In this document: piece after piece, positions 15,565 to 24,235 of the stretch
Numbering within the stretch: the first letter of the stretch is position 1
Layout: each line of letters opens with the position of its first letter
Assembly: GCA_027311945.1 (NCBI GenBank)
Contig: DAICXZ010000005.1
Span: 1-64,000, forward strand
Origin: Erythrobacter sp.
Lineage (GTDB): Bacteria; Pseudomonadota; Alphaproteobacteria; Sphingomonadales; Sphingomonadaceae
Reading direction: 5' to 3'
DNA length: 64,000 nucleotides
The notes under the pieces: generated by a model
Databases searched by the model: none
Seen by the model: only the letters and a program-made list of their open reading frames with translations
Told to the model about the DNA's origin: nothing
Translations under genes and position numbers: made by a program

Positions 15565-17484
15565 TCAGCCTTCCTTGGGCGCTTCGACCGTGCGGATATG
15601 CACGTCGCGCAGCTGCCGGGGCGAGACCTGCGAGGGTGCGCCCATCATCAGATCCTGCGCGCGCTGGTTCAGCGGGAAGGCGATCACCTCGCGAATGTTC
15701 GGCTCGTCGGCCAGCAGCATCACGATGCGGTCGATCCCCGGAGCCGAGCCGCCGTGCGGCGGCGCGCCCAGCTTGAACGCCTCGATCATCCCTGAGAAGT
15801 TCTCGTCCACATCGGCCTTGGTATAGCCCGCGACTTCGAAGGCCTTGTACATGATATCAGGGCGGTGGTTCCGGATCGCACCCGAGGACAGCTCGTAGCC
15901 GTTGCAGACGATGTCATACTGCCAGGCGAGGATATCGAGCGGGTCCTGCGTTTCCAGCGCTTCCATCTCGCCCTGCGGCATCGAGAACGGGTTGTGGCTG
16001 AAGTCGACCTTCTTCGCGTCTTCGTCGTACTCGTACATCGGGAAATCGACGATCCAGCAGAACTTGAAGCAGTTTTCCTCGATCAGGCCGAGGATTTCGG
16101 CTGTGCGGGTGCGTGCGGCCCCTGCCAGCTTGGCCGCGTCCTTTTCCTTACCCGCGGCGAAGAAGATGCTGTCGCCTGGCTTGCAACCAAGCTTCTTCAA
16201 GAGCTTTGCCTGTTCGGCTGGTGCGAGATGCCTGGCAATTGGTCCCTTCAAAAAGCCTAGCACCGAATCCTTGTTCGCCCCCTCATCCGCAATACGTTGC
16301 TGGGCCGGAACTCCATCAATAACTAAACCAGAAATCGACTGATCAGCATCGCCATTCCAGAAGTTGAAGGCAAACTCCTCGATTGGCCCCTGATTACCCC
16401 TTGCATTAGCATATCCCAAACCTGCGAAGCCCTCTCTCTTCGCCCAGTCGTTCATTTCGTCAAAGAACTTGCGGCTCATCTCAGATGTATTGGGTGCGGG
16501 AATGGCGCGGATCACCCCACCCCTTGAAACGATGCTGTCAAAAATTCCGAAACCAGAGTTCCCGAAAAACTCAGTGACGTCCGCAATCTCGATCGGGTTG
16601 CGCAGGTCAGGCTTGTCCGAGCCGTACTTGAGCATCGCCTCGCGATAGGGGATGCGCGGGAAGGTGCCTGCTGGGGTCACGGTCTTGCCGCCGGAGAATT
16701 CCTCGAACACGCCTGCCAGCACCGGCTCGATAGCCTGGAACACGTCCTCTTGCGTGACGAAGCTCATCTCGAAGTCGAGCTGGTAGAATTCCGGGCTGCG
16801 GTCAGCGCGCAGGTCTTCGTCGCGGAAGCAGGGGGCGATCTGGAAATAGCGATCGAAGCCCGCCACCATCAGCAGCTGCTTGAACATCTGCGGCGCCTGC
16901 GGCAGCGCATAGAAACGGCCCGGATGCAGGCGGCTCGGCACCAGATAATCGCGCGCGCCTTCGGGGCTGGAGGCACCGAGGATCGGGGTCTGAAACTCGT
17001 TGAACCCTTGCGCGATCATCCGCTGGCGCAGGCTCGAAATGACCTTCGAGCGCAGGATGATGTTGTTGTGCACCCGCTCGCGGCGCAGGTCGACGAAGCG
17101 ATACTTGAGGCGCGTTTCCTCAGGATAGTCCTCCGCCGAGTTGACGATCAGCGGCAGTTCCTCGGCGCGGCTCTGGATCGTCACCTCGCGGGCGAACACC
17201 TCGATCCCGCCGGTCGGCAGGTTCGGGTTGACCGCTTCGGGCGCACGGGCCTTCACATCGCCATCAATGGTGACGACCGATTCCAGCTTCAGCTTCTCGA
17301 GCACCGGCAGCGCCGGAGAATCGCTGTCAGCCACGATCTGGGTGATGCCATAGTGATCGCGCAGGTCGACGAACAGCACGCCGCCATGATCTCGCTTGTT
17401 GTGCACCCAGCCCGACAGGCGGACGCTCTGGCCGACGGCACTCTGGTTCAATGCGGCACAAGTGTGGGTACGATAGGCGTGCAT
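15565..17484 (-). CDS. aspS: Aspartyl-tRNA synthetase
   Basis: This 639-residue class II synthetase charges tRNA-Asp (and probably tRNA-Asn in bacteria using the GatCAB route). Visible are the N-terminal OB fold ([20 protein letters not shown]), motif 2 [15 protein letters not shown], the bacterial GAD insertion domain, and motif 3 [19 protein letters not shown]. The start is ATG 17484 ([13 protein letters not shown]). It is some 40 residues longer than usual because of an extra segment in the GAD domain (around [20 protein letters not shown]). The DNA from about 16235 to 16580 is noticeably AT-richer than its surroundings and coincides with that domain. It is divergent from rnd. Confidence 0.95.
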   Translation of the reverse strand: MHAYRTHTCAALNQSAVGQSVRLSGWVHNKRDHGGVLFVDLRDHYGITQIVADSDSPALPVLEKLKLESVVTIDGDVKARAPEAVNPNLPTGGIEVFAREVTIQSRAEELPLIVNSAEDYPEETRLKYRFVDLRRERVHNNIILRSKVISSLRQRMIAQGFNEFQTPILGASSPEGARDYLVPSRLHPGRFYALPQAPQMFKQLLMVAGFDRYFQIAPCFRDEDLRADRSPEFYQLDFEMSFVTQEDVFQAIEPVLAGVFEEFSGGKTVTPAGTFPRIPYREAMLKYGSDKPDLRNPIEIADVTEFFGNSGFGIFDSIVSRGGVIRAIPAPNTSEMSRKFFDEMNDWAKREGFAGLGYANARGNQGPIEEFAFNFWNGDADQSISGLVIDGVPAQQRIADEGANKDSVLGFLKGPIARHLAPAEQAKLLKKLGCKPGDSIFFAAGKEKDAAKLAGAARTRTAEILGLIEENCFKFCWIVDFPMYEYDEDAKKVDFSHNPFSMPQGEMEALETQDPLDILAWQYDIVCNGYELSSGAIRNHRPDIMYKAFEVAGYTKADVDENFSGMIEAFKLGAPPHGGSAPGIDRIVMLLADEPNIREVIAFPLNQRAQDLMMGAPSQVSPRQLRDVHIRTVEAPKEG

Positions 17485-17673
17485 GGGGACTCTTTCCAAA
17501 AGGCGGGCTAAAGGGCTAAGGGCGCGCTACGCAGCGTCGCTCCAAGCCATTGCTTTACGCGCGCGCTAACAGGGCAAGCCAGTCGCTTTGTCAAGGTCGG
17601 CACCTCTGCCGGGGACTGTGGCGAATGGTAGGCCGACGGACGGTGCACCGTCCAAACCTTGTATGGGAAAGAC

Positions 17674-18876
17674 ATGAAGATCCATCCCCTGATTACCAAG
17701 TCCGCCGAACTCGCCGAACTGTGCGAGCGGCTCGCCGAACACGATTTCGTCTGTGTCGACACCGAGTTCATGCGCGAGAACACCTATTATCCGCTGCTGT
17801 GCCTGATCCAGATCGGCAATGGCGAGGAGGCCGCCGCGGTCGATCCGCTGGCCAAGGGTATCGACCTCACCCCGCTGTGGAACCTGCTGTGCGAGAACGA
17901 GGACGTGCTAAAGGTCTTCCACGCGGGCGGGCAGGATGTGGAGATCGTCTACAACTTCACCGGGAAAACCCCGCACCCCATCTTCGACACCCAGATCGCA
18001 ATGATGGCGATCAGCCAGTCCGAACAGATCGGCTATGCCAACCTCGTGGAAAGCTGGCTCGGCAAGACCATCGACAAGGGCGCCCGCTTCACCGACTGGA
18101 GCCGCCGCCCGCTGACCGAGCGGCAGATCGAATATGCGATCGGCGACGTGACCGATCTCGCCGACATTTTCCCGCGCATCCTGAAGAAGCTGATCAAGAC
18201 AGACCGCGGCCACTGGCTCGATGCCGAGATGGAAAAGCTGGCCGACCCGGCGAACTATGCCAATGATCTCGAGATCGCCTGGCGGCGCATCCGCGCGCCG
18301 GGGCGCAATCCTGCGGTACTCGGGCGACTGAAAGCGCTCGCCGCATGGCGCGAGACTGAGGCGCAGGGCAAGGATATCCCGCGCGGCCGCATCATCCGCG
18401 ACGAGACGCTGGCCGACATCGCCAGCCACCCGCCGAAGAAGCAGGCCGATCTCGCGAAGGTGCGCGGCCTGTCGCAGGCCTGGGCCGAGAACGACATCGG
18501 CAAGCGGCTGATGAAAGTGATCGCCGCAGCCGAGCCGCTGCCCAGCGATGAGCTGCCCGAACGTTCGGGCCGCGGCGCGCCGCTGGGCAAGGAGGGGGCT
18601 CTGGTGGCCGACCTGCTCAAGCTGCTGCTGAAAATCCGCTGCCGCGAGATCGACGTCGCCTCGCGCCTGCTCACCCGATCGGACGAGATGGAGGCGCTGG
18701 CCGCCGGGGTGCGCAAGCTGCCGGTGCTCGAAGGCTGGCGCTACGAGGTGTTCGGCCGCGATGCGCTCGATCTGGTCGAAGGCAAGCTCGCCTTCGCGGT
18801 CGAGAAAGGGCGGCTGAAGATGACTCACATCGACGATGTCGAAGCCGACATGGCCTCGCAGGCGGCGGCGGAGTGA
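17674..18876 (+). CDS. rnd: Ribonuclease D
   Basis: This 400-residue 3'-5' exonuclease of the DEDD family matures tRNA and other stable RNA 3' ends. Exo I is VDTEFMRENTYYP (D and E), exo II lies around FHAGGQDVEI, and exo III is YAIGDVTDLADIF. An HRDC domain follows (around GRLKALAAWRETEAQGKDIP). ATG 17674 (MKIHPLITKS) is preferred because GGGAAAG lies 6 bases upstream, although an in-frame ATG exists at 17659. It is divergently transcribed from aspS. Length is typical of alphaproteobacterial Rnd. Confidence 0.92.
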   Translation: MKIHPLITKSAELAELCERLAEHDFVCVDTEFMRENTYYPLLCLIQIGNGEEAAAVDPLAKGIDLTPLWNLLCENEDVLKVFHAGGQDVEIVYNFTGKTPHPIFDTQIAMMAISQSEQIGYANLVESWLGKTIDKGARFTDWSRRPLTERQIEYAIGDVTDLADIFPRILKKLIKTDRGHWLDAEMEKLADPANYANDLEIAWRRIRAPGRNPAVLGRLKALAAWRETEAQGKDIPRGRIIRDETLADIASHPPKKQADLAKVRGLSQAWAENDIGKRLMKVIAAAEPLPSDELPERSGRGAPLGKEGALVADLLKLLLKIRCREIDVASRLLTRSDEMEALAAGVRKLPVLEGWRYEVFGRDALDLVEGKLAFAVEKGRLKMTHIDDVEADMASQAAAE

Positions 18877-18891
18877 TGAACGAATCTTGCT

Positions 18892-18925
18892 CGTCATTGC
18901 GAGCGTAGCGAAGCAATCCAGCTCC
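18892..18925 (+). repeat. Left palindromic arm flanking the GIY-YIG gene
   Basis: The sequence CGTCATTGCGAGCGTAGCGA, continuing AGCAATCCAGCTCC, is the inverted counterpart of 19226-19261. Each arm itself can fold (ATTGC...GCAAT). I recall this CATTGCGAGC...GAAGCAATCC repeat as widespread in many bacterial phyla. It begins about 15 bases after the rnd stop codon, so it may also act as a transcription or mRNA-stability signal. Confidence 0.8.
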
Positions 18926-18959
18926 GACGCACGCCAGCTTCCAACCTGCGGTCTACCTC

Positions 18960-19226
18960 ATGGCCAACCGCAAGCATGGCGCGGTCTACACGGGCGTGAC
19001 ATCGGATCTGCAACGGCGCGTCTGGCAACATCGCGAAGGTTTGGTCGACGGCTTCACCAAGAAATACGGGTGCAAGCTGCTGGTCTGGTTTGAGCTGCAC
19101 GCCACCATGGAGCTGGCGATCTTGCGCGAGAAGCAGATCAAGGGTGGCTCGCGGAAGAAAAAGGTGGCTTTGATCGAAGCGGAAAACGCCGACTGGTTCG
19201 ACCTCTGGCACAGAATCCGGGTGTAG
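18960..19226 (+). CDS. GIY-YIG nuclease-domain protein, N-terminal strand outside the ATG start
   Basis: This small single-domain protein of the YhbQ/UPF0213-like GIY-YIG group shows VYTGVTSDLQRRVWQHREG (YIG half plus catalytic arginine), LVWFELHATMELAILREKQI (catalytic glutamate region) and a WFDLWHRI tail. The GIY half (FQPAVYLMAN) is encoded in frame but upstream of the first ATG at 18960. The upstream frame opens only after a TAG at 18906 and has no ATG, GTG or TTG. The native start was therefore lost or is non-canonical, and the annotated 88-residue protein would lack its first strand. The stop codon overlaps the right palindrome arm. The gene and its two arms form a compact unit of about 370 bp between rnd and oxyR. 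Confidence 0.7.
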   Translation: MANRKHGAVYTGVTSDLQRRVWQHREGLVDGFTKKYGCKLLVWFELHATMELAILREKQIKGGSRKKKVALIEAENADWFDLWHRIRV

Positions 19227-19261
19227 GAGCTGGATTGCTTCGCCTTCGGCTCGCAATGACG
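19226..19261 (-). repeat. Right palindromic arm flanking the GIY-YIG gene
   Basis: Its reverse complement CGTCATTGCGAGCCGAAGGC, continuing GAAGCAATCCAGCTCC, matches the left arm at 18892-18925 apart from the central loop. The arm begins at the last base of the GIY-YIG stop codon and ends about 25 bases before oxyR. Confidence 0.8.
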
Positions 19262-19286
19262 AAGCGATTTGGGCTAAGCAGCTGAC

Positions 19287-20183
19287 ATGTCCACCTACCT
19301 CCCCACCATCAAGCAGCTGCAATACCTCGTCGCGCTGCACGAGGCAGGCCACTTCGGCCGCGCGGCCGACGCCAGTTTCGTCTCGCAGTCGACGCTCTCG
19401 GCGGGCATCCGCGAACTCGAAAGCCTGCTCGGCGTGACGCTGGTAGAGCGCAGCCGCAGGGTCGTGCGGTTCACCCCGCTCGGCAATCAGGTGGTGGCCA
19501 AGGCACACCGCCTGCTGCGCGAGGCGGAGGAGCTGAGCGAGCTGGTGCAGGCGGCGGGCCAGCCGCTGGTGGGCGAGTTGCGCATGAGCGTGATCCCTAC
19601 CATCGCCCCGTTCCTGCTGCCGCGCATCCTCCCTCGCCTCAGGAAGGAGCGCCCGCAGCTGAAACTGTTCCTGCGCGAGGAAACGAGCGACCACGCCATC
19701 GAATCGCTCCATCACGGCCGGGCCGATTGCGTGCTGCTCGCCCTGCCCTTTGCTACCGGCGAAGTGGCCAAGGCAAAGATTTGCGACGACGAACTCTACG
19801 TCGCCTTTCCCAAGGACGACCCGCGCGATCCGCCAGCCGAGATTCCGCCCGCGATGATCGACGAGGCGCGGCTGATGCTGCTCGAAGACGGACACTGCCT
19901 GAAAGAACATGCCCTCGCCGCCTGCAACCGGCCCGAACTGCGCGCGAGCGCGACAATGATCGGCACCAGTCTGCACACGCTGGTGCAGATGGTCGACAAT
20001 GGCCTCGGCCTCACGATGCTGCCCAAGATGGCAATCGACGCCGGGATTCTGCACGAGACGAACGTGGTCGCCCGCCCCCTCAAAGGCACCAGGACGAGCC
20101 GCGAGATCGCGCTCGTCTGGCGCGCCAATTCGCCGCGCGAGGAAGAGTTTCGGATGCTCGCAGAGGAGCTGCGCGTTGGTTGA
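19287..20183 (+). CDS. oxyR: Hydrogen peroxide-sensing LysR regulator OxyR
   Basis: This 298-residue LysR-type regulator has an N-terminal winged helix-turn-helix (LPTIKQLQYLVALHEAGHFG, then SQSTLSAGIRELESLLG) and the effector domain containing LEDGHCLKEHALAAC. The two cysteines of that segment correspond to the peroxidatic pair that forms a disulfide in OxyR, and GTSLHTLVQMV is also typical. It should activate catalase and peroxidase genes under oxidative stress. No peroxidase gene is adjacent; its neighbours are the GIY-YIG unit upstream and convergent pgsA. Confidence 0.88.
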   Translation: MSTYLPTIKQLQYLVALHEAGHFGRAADASFVSQSTLSAGIRELESLLGVTLVERSRRVVRFTPLGNQVVAKAHRLLREAEELSELVQAAGQPLVGELRMSVIPTIAPFLLPRILPRLRKERPQLKLFLREETSDHAIESLHHGRADCVLLALPFATGEVAKAKICDDELYVAFPKDDPRDPPAEIPPAMIDEARLMLLEDGHCLKEHALAACNRPELRASATMIGTSLHTLVQMVDNGLGLTMLPKMAIDAGILHETNVVARPLKGTRTSREIALVWRANSPREEEFRMLAEELRVG

Positions 20184-20195
20184 GCGAGCCTTGGC

Positions 20196-20789
20196 TCAAT
20201 CCATGTGCCGCAGCCCCACGCGCAGGTAGTCCCAGCCGGTAATCACGGTCAGCACCGCCGCGCCCCACAGGCTAATCAGGCCGACGATGTGCGGCACATT
20301 GTGGACGATCCCGTCGGCCACAACGGTCCAGCCCGGCAGCCCCTCGCCCAGGATCAGCGAGCCGAGCGAAATCAGCTGGAATGTCGTCTTCCATTTGGCG
20401 AGCTTGCTGACCGGCACGCTCACCTGCAAGCCGCCGAGAAACTCGCGCAGCCCCGACACGGCAATTTCGCGGATCACGATGATCATGCCTGCGATCACAT
20501 GTACGTCGCCGGCATAGGGCCCGTTCAACACCCCCATCGCCGCGAGCACGAGAATCACCGAGACCACCATGATCTTGTCGGCAATCGGATCGAGAAAGAT
20601 GCCCAGCTTTGACACCTTCCCGCTCTGGCGCGCCAGCATCCCGTCGAAATAGTCCGTTATGCCCATCACGCAGTAAAGCGCGAAGGCGGCGAGATAGCCC
20701 GCGTGCCAGCCCGGCCACCAGAGGAGAGCGGCAAGCAAGGGGATCATCGCGATCCGGCTCATGGTGAGAATGTTCGGCAAGGTCAGCAT
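20196..20789 (-). CDS. pgsA: CDP-diacylglycerol-glycerol-3-phosphate 3-phosphatidyltransferase
   Basis: This 197-residue integral membrane enzyme forms phosphatidylglycerol phosphate from CDP-diacylglycerol, the committed step to phosphatidylglycerol and cardiolipin. The CDP-alcohol phosphotransferase signature is seen as DYFDGMLARQSGKVSKLGIF followed by LDPIADK (D-G-x2-A-R-x8-G-x3-D-x3-D). The N-terminal MLTLPNILTMSRI is typical for PgsA. It converges with oxyR, 12 bases between stops. Confidence 0.92.
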   Translation of the reverse strand: MLTLPNILTMSRIAMIPLLAALLWWPGWHAGYLAAFALYCVMGITDYFDGMLARQSGKVSKLGIFLDPIADKIMVVSVILVLAAMGVLNGPYAGDVHVIAGMIIVIREIAVSGLREFLGGLQVSVPVSKLAKWKTTFQLISLGSLILGEGLPGWTVVADGIVHNVPHIVGLISLWGAAVLTVITGWDYLRVGLRHMD

Positions 20790-20909
20790 GTCTTGCCCCT
20801 AGTGCGATATGGCGACGGGAAAAAGGCCTTGGCGCAATCAGATGTAAATCCCTAAGGCAGATGACAGCGCCCGCGGGCGCGAAAGTCCGCAGGCAGCGCG
20901 AAGGCATAG

Positions 20910-22223
20910 ATGCTCACCTCGACCTATCTTCTCCGTCAGCAGCGCTTCGGCCCGCTGTTCGTCACCCAGCTGTTCAACGCCTTCAACGACAACCTCTACA
21001 AGAACGCCATGGTGCTGTTCGTCGTCTACTCGGTCTACAATTCGGCCGCGGCGGAGACGGTGTTTTCGGGTGTCGCTTCGGGCCTGTTCATCCTGCCGTT
21101 CTTCCTGCTCTCGGCGCTGGCCGGGCAACTGGCCGACATGCGCGACAAGGCGAAGATCATCCGCATCATCAAGGCGGCGGAGATCGGGATCATGTTCGTC
21201 GGCGCCATTGGCCTCACGCTGGCCTGGCAAGGCGTGCTGACCGAGACGCTGGCCTTGCCGCTGATGCTGCTGGCGTTGTTCGCGATGGGTATCCATTCGA
21301 CCTTCATCGGCCCGATCAAATATTCGATCCTGCCGCAACACCTGCAACCCAAAGAGGTGCTCGCGGGAACGGGGCTGGTGGAGGCCGGCACCTACCTTGC
21401 GATCATGGCGGGCACGATCCTTGCCGGTTTCATCGATGTCGAAGTGGCGGCGGTGCTGGTGATCGTGATTGCGGCGCTCGGCTTTGTGTCCAGCCGCCGG
21501 ATCCCCTCGGCACCCGCCATCGGTGCGATCGAGCCGATCGACTACAACCCCTGGACCGCCTCGGTTCGCATCGTCAGGCGCACGATGCACAACCACGAGG
21601 TGTTCTTCGCCATCCTCGCGATCAGCTTCTTCTGGACCATTGGCGCGGTGCTGTTCATCCAGTTTCCGCCATTGGCCAAGAACGTGCTGATGGCGAGCAA
21701 GGAGGTGGCGAGCCTGTTCCTCGTGGTATTCTCCATCGGCATTGCGATTGGCTCGGTGGCGATCAACGCGCTGCTCAAGGGCGATGTCTCGGCACGATAC
21801 TCGCCCGCCTCGGTGATCGCGATGGGGGTGATGGTGGCACTGTTCTACTTCGTGTGCCGCGCCTGGAATGCCAGTGTCGGCACGACCGACCTGCTCGATA
21901 TCGCCGACTTCGTCGCCCATCCGATGGCCTGGCTTGTGCTTGGCGCGCTGCTGATGATTGCCATTTTCGGCGGCATGTTCGTGGTGCCGCTCTATGCCTT
22001 CCTCACCACGCGGGTCGAAGCCAGCGAAGCCAGCCGGACGGTGGCGGCGAACAACATCGTCAACGCCGGTGCCATGGTGGCCGGCTCGATCCTAGCGCTA
22101 GGGCTGAGCTTCGTCGGGGTTCCGCTGGCCGAGCAGCTGCTGCTGAGCGCGGCCATGTGCGTGATTTCGGCCTGGCTGGGCTGGCGGCTGTGGCAGGCAG
22201 AAAAGGCCGCCCGCCGCAGCTGA
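20910..22223 (+). CDS. MFS transporter, LplT-like lysophospholipid carrier
   Basis: This 437-residue protein with about twelve membrane helices opens with QLFNAFNDNLYKNAMVLFVV, the hallmark start of the LplT family that flips lysophospholipids across the inner membrane. In many bacteria the carrier is fused to or next to an acyltransferase/acyl-ACP synthetase (Aas), but no such gene is adjacent here. The neighbouring pgsA on the opposite strand fits a lipid context. Substrate specificity is inferred from family resemblance only. Confidence 0.8.
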   Translation: MLTSTYLLRQQRFGPLFVTQLFNAFNDNLYKNAMVLFVVYSVYNSAAAETVFSGVASGLFILPFFLLSALAGQLADMRDKAKIIRIIKAAEIGIMFVGAIGLTLAWQGVLTETLALPLMLLALFAMGIHSTFIGPIKYSILPQHLQPKEVLAGTGLVEAGTYLAIMAGTILAGFIDVEVAAVLVIVIAALGFVSSRRIPSAPAIGAIEPIDYNPWTASVRIVRRTMHNHEVFFAILAISFFWTIGAVLFIQFPPLAKNVLMASKEVASLFLVVFSIGIAIGSVAINALLKGDVSARYSPASVIAMGVMVALFYFVCRAWNASVGTTDLLDIADFVAHPMAWLVLGALLMIAIFGGMFVVPLYAFLTTRVEASEASRTVAANNIVNAGAMVAGSILALGLSFVGVPLAEQLLLSAAMCVISAWLGWRLWQAEKAARRS

Positions 22224-22232
22224 GGCGCCAGT

Positions 22233-22436
22233 TCAGGCGAAGAAGGTGAAGGCGGCGACGAAGCCCGTGCAATAGGTGGCAGCCGCGTTCTGGATGTCGG
22301 CGCGGGTCAGGCCGAGGCGGAGATACCACGGTACACACTGCTCGACCTCCCCCATCCGGGCGAAAACATGGGGCGGCAGCGAGGCCCGGAACGGGTGGCG
22401 AGCCGATTCGGAGGTCAGGACAAGTGCTCTTCTCAT
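22233..22436 (-). CDS. Small hypothetical protein, 67 aa
   Basis: A short frame from ATG 22436 (MRRALVLTSESARHPFRASL) with a central PPHVFARMGEVEQCVPWYLRLG and a hydrophobic end TGFVAAFTFFA. Composition is protein-like rather than the arginine/proline-rich pattern of shadow ORFs. It fills the space between the LplT-like gene and the ThDP enzyme gene, 9 bases from the former's stop. I do not recognise a characterised family; the C-terminal hydrophobic stretch could contact a membrane. Confidence 0.5.
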   Translation of the reverse strand: MRRALVLTSESARHPFRASLPPHVFARMGEVEQCVPWYLRLGLTRADIQNAAATYCTGFVAAFTFFA

Positions 22437-22561
22437 GGCGAGGCAGGTTAACGTTTCGGTAACCATTGGCGAGCGCGCCATGGCCTGTGTCCAGAGAGGG
22501 GACAGGTTGGCAGCGATCCACTCGCTTGCCGAGCCTGAGATGGCGCGCTAGCCCGTTGCAG

Positions 22562-24235
22562 ATGAAACTGCCTGCCGACAGCCCGCTCACTGCAGCCCAG
22601 CTGCTCGTCGCCTGCCTTGAAGAACAGGGCTGCGACCGGATCTTCACCGTCCCCGGCGAGAGCTTCCTCCCGGTGCTCGATGCGTTGGCCGATGATGGCG
22701 CCATCGAGGTAGTGACTTGCCGACAAGAAGGCGGCGCCGCCTTCATGGCCTGCGCCGATGGGGCCATGCGCATGCAGCCCGGCGTGGCCTTCGTGACCCG
22801 CGGCCCCGGCGCAACCAACGCCAGCATCGGCGTGCATGTGGCGATGCAGGATTCGCAGCCGATGATCCTGTTCATCGGCGACGTTGACCGCTCCATGCGC
22901 GACCGGGAAGGCTTTCAGGAGATAGATTTCTCGGCCTTCTTCGGCCCCATCTGCAAGTGGGCCGCGCGGATCGACGATCCTGCGCGCATCCCTGAATATG
23001 TCGCGCGGGCCTGGTCCACTGCCATTGCGGGCCGCCCCGGACCAGTGGTGCTCGCCCTGCCCGAGGACATGCTGCACGAGGCCGAGATTGCCGCTGCCCC
23101 GCGCCCTGCAGTGGTGCGCCCGGCCCAGCCACCCTGCCCCGATGCGCTATCCGCGCTGATGGCCATGATCGGCGATGCTGCGGCGCCGTTGGCGATTGTC
23201 GGCGGTGCGGGCTGGCACGAAAAGGCGCGCAGCTATTTCACCGCGTTTGCCGAGCGGATCGGCCTGCCCGTCGCCACCGCCTTTCGCCGGCAGGATGCGT
23301 TGCCGCCTTCCTCGCCCGTTTACGCCGGAAACCTCGGCTACGGCCCCAATCCCAAGCTGGTCAGCCGCATCAAGGAGGCCGATCTGGTGCTGGTCGTCGG
23401 CGCGCGGCTGGGCGAGGCGACCACCGACGGCTACACGCTCATCACGCCCGACCATCCCGATCAGGTGCTGGTCCACGTCCACCCCGACCCCGAGGAACTG
23501 GGCCGCGTCTATCGCACCGATCTTGCCATCTGCGCCGACCCCGCCGAATTTTCCGAAAGCGCCGCGCTGTGGGATGATGGCAGCATCATCCCCTTCGATG
23601 CCGGGGCGCAGGCGCACGCCGAATGGTGCGAATGGAACACCCCGCGCGCAGAAGCGCTGTTCCCGCTCGACCTCGCCCGCGCAGTGGCCACCGCGCGCCA
23701 GCTGCTTCCCGCCGATTCGATTATCTGCAACGGCGCGGGCAATTTCTCGGGCTGGTGGCACCGTTACTGGCCCTATGCCGGATTTCCCTCGCAGCTCGCC
23801 CCTACGGCTGGCGCGATGGGATACGGCATTCCGGCCGCCGTTGCCGCCTCGCTGCGCTTTCCTGATCGCTGCGTACTCGCGGTCTGCGGCGACGGCGACT
23901 TCCTGATGAACGCGCAGGAACTGGCCACAGCTGCCCAGCACGGCGCGAGCATGCTGGTAATCGTGTTCGACAATTCAGCCTATGGCACGATCCGCATGCA
24001 TCAGGAGCGCGCATATCCTGGCCGGGTATCCGCGACTCGCCTCGCCAACCCGGACTTTGCGATGATGGGACGCAGCTACGGCGCCTGGGCCGCAACGGTC
24101 AGCACCAATGCCGAATTCGACGAAGCGCTGAGGGAGGCCATGCAGTGCGATGGCCTGCGCCTGATCCACTGCCTGACCGATATCGAGCAGCTCAGCGCAG
24201 GCGGCGCGACGATCAGCGGTCTGCGCTCAGCCTAG
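22562..24235 (+). CDS. Thiamine diphosphate-dependent enzyme, acetolactate synthase large-subunit-like
   Basis: This 557-residue three-domain ThDP enzyme has an N-terminal PYR domain with the cofactor-activating glutamate in FTVPGESFLPVLDAL, a central nucleotide-binding-like domain, and a C-terminal PP domain. The PP domain carries the metal-ThDP motif GDGDFLMNAQELATAAQHGA ending in VFDNSAYG. It resembles acetolactate synthase, benzoylformate decarboxylase or glyoxylate carboligase paralogs. No small regulatory subunit (IlvH) or ilvC is nearby, so a branched-chain biosynthetic role is doubtful and decarboxylation or carboligation of another 2-oxo acid is possible. ATG 22562 is chosen; the listed ORF starts upstream in unrelated sequence. 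Confidence 0.82.
   Translation: MKLPADSPLTAAQLLVACLEEQGCDRIFTVPGESFLPVLDALADDGAIEVVTCRQEGGAAFMACADGAMRMQPGVAFVTRGPGATNASIGVHVAMQDSQPMILFIGDVDRSMRDREGFQEIDFSAFFGPICKWAARIDDPARIPEYVARAWSTAIAGRPGPVVLALPEDMLHEAEIAAAPRPAVVRPAQPPCPDALSALMAMIGDAAAPLAIVGGAGWHEKARSYFTAFAERIGLPVATAFRRQDALPPSSPVYAGNLGYGPNPKLVSRIKEADLVLVVGARLGEATTDGYTLITPDHPDQVLVHVHPDPEELGRVYRTDLAICADPAEFSESAALWDDGSIIPFDAGAQAHAEWCEWNTPRAEALFPLDLARAVATARQLLPADSIICNGAGNFSGWWHRYWPYAGFPSQLAPTAGAMGYGIPAAVAASLRFPDRCVLAVCGDGDFLMNAQELATAAQHGASMLVIVFDNSAYGTIRMHQERAYPGRVSATRLANPDFAMMGRSYGAWAATVSTNAEFDEALREAMQCDGLRLIHCLTDIEQLSAGGATISGLRSA

Noticed and set aside
20838-21920. 360-aa minus-strand ORF opposite the LplT-like gene
   Set aside because: Composition dominated by R, D, H and E, typical of a shadow frame; the + strand gene has clear membrane helices and family motifs.
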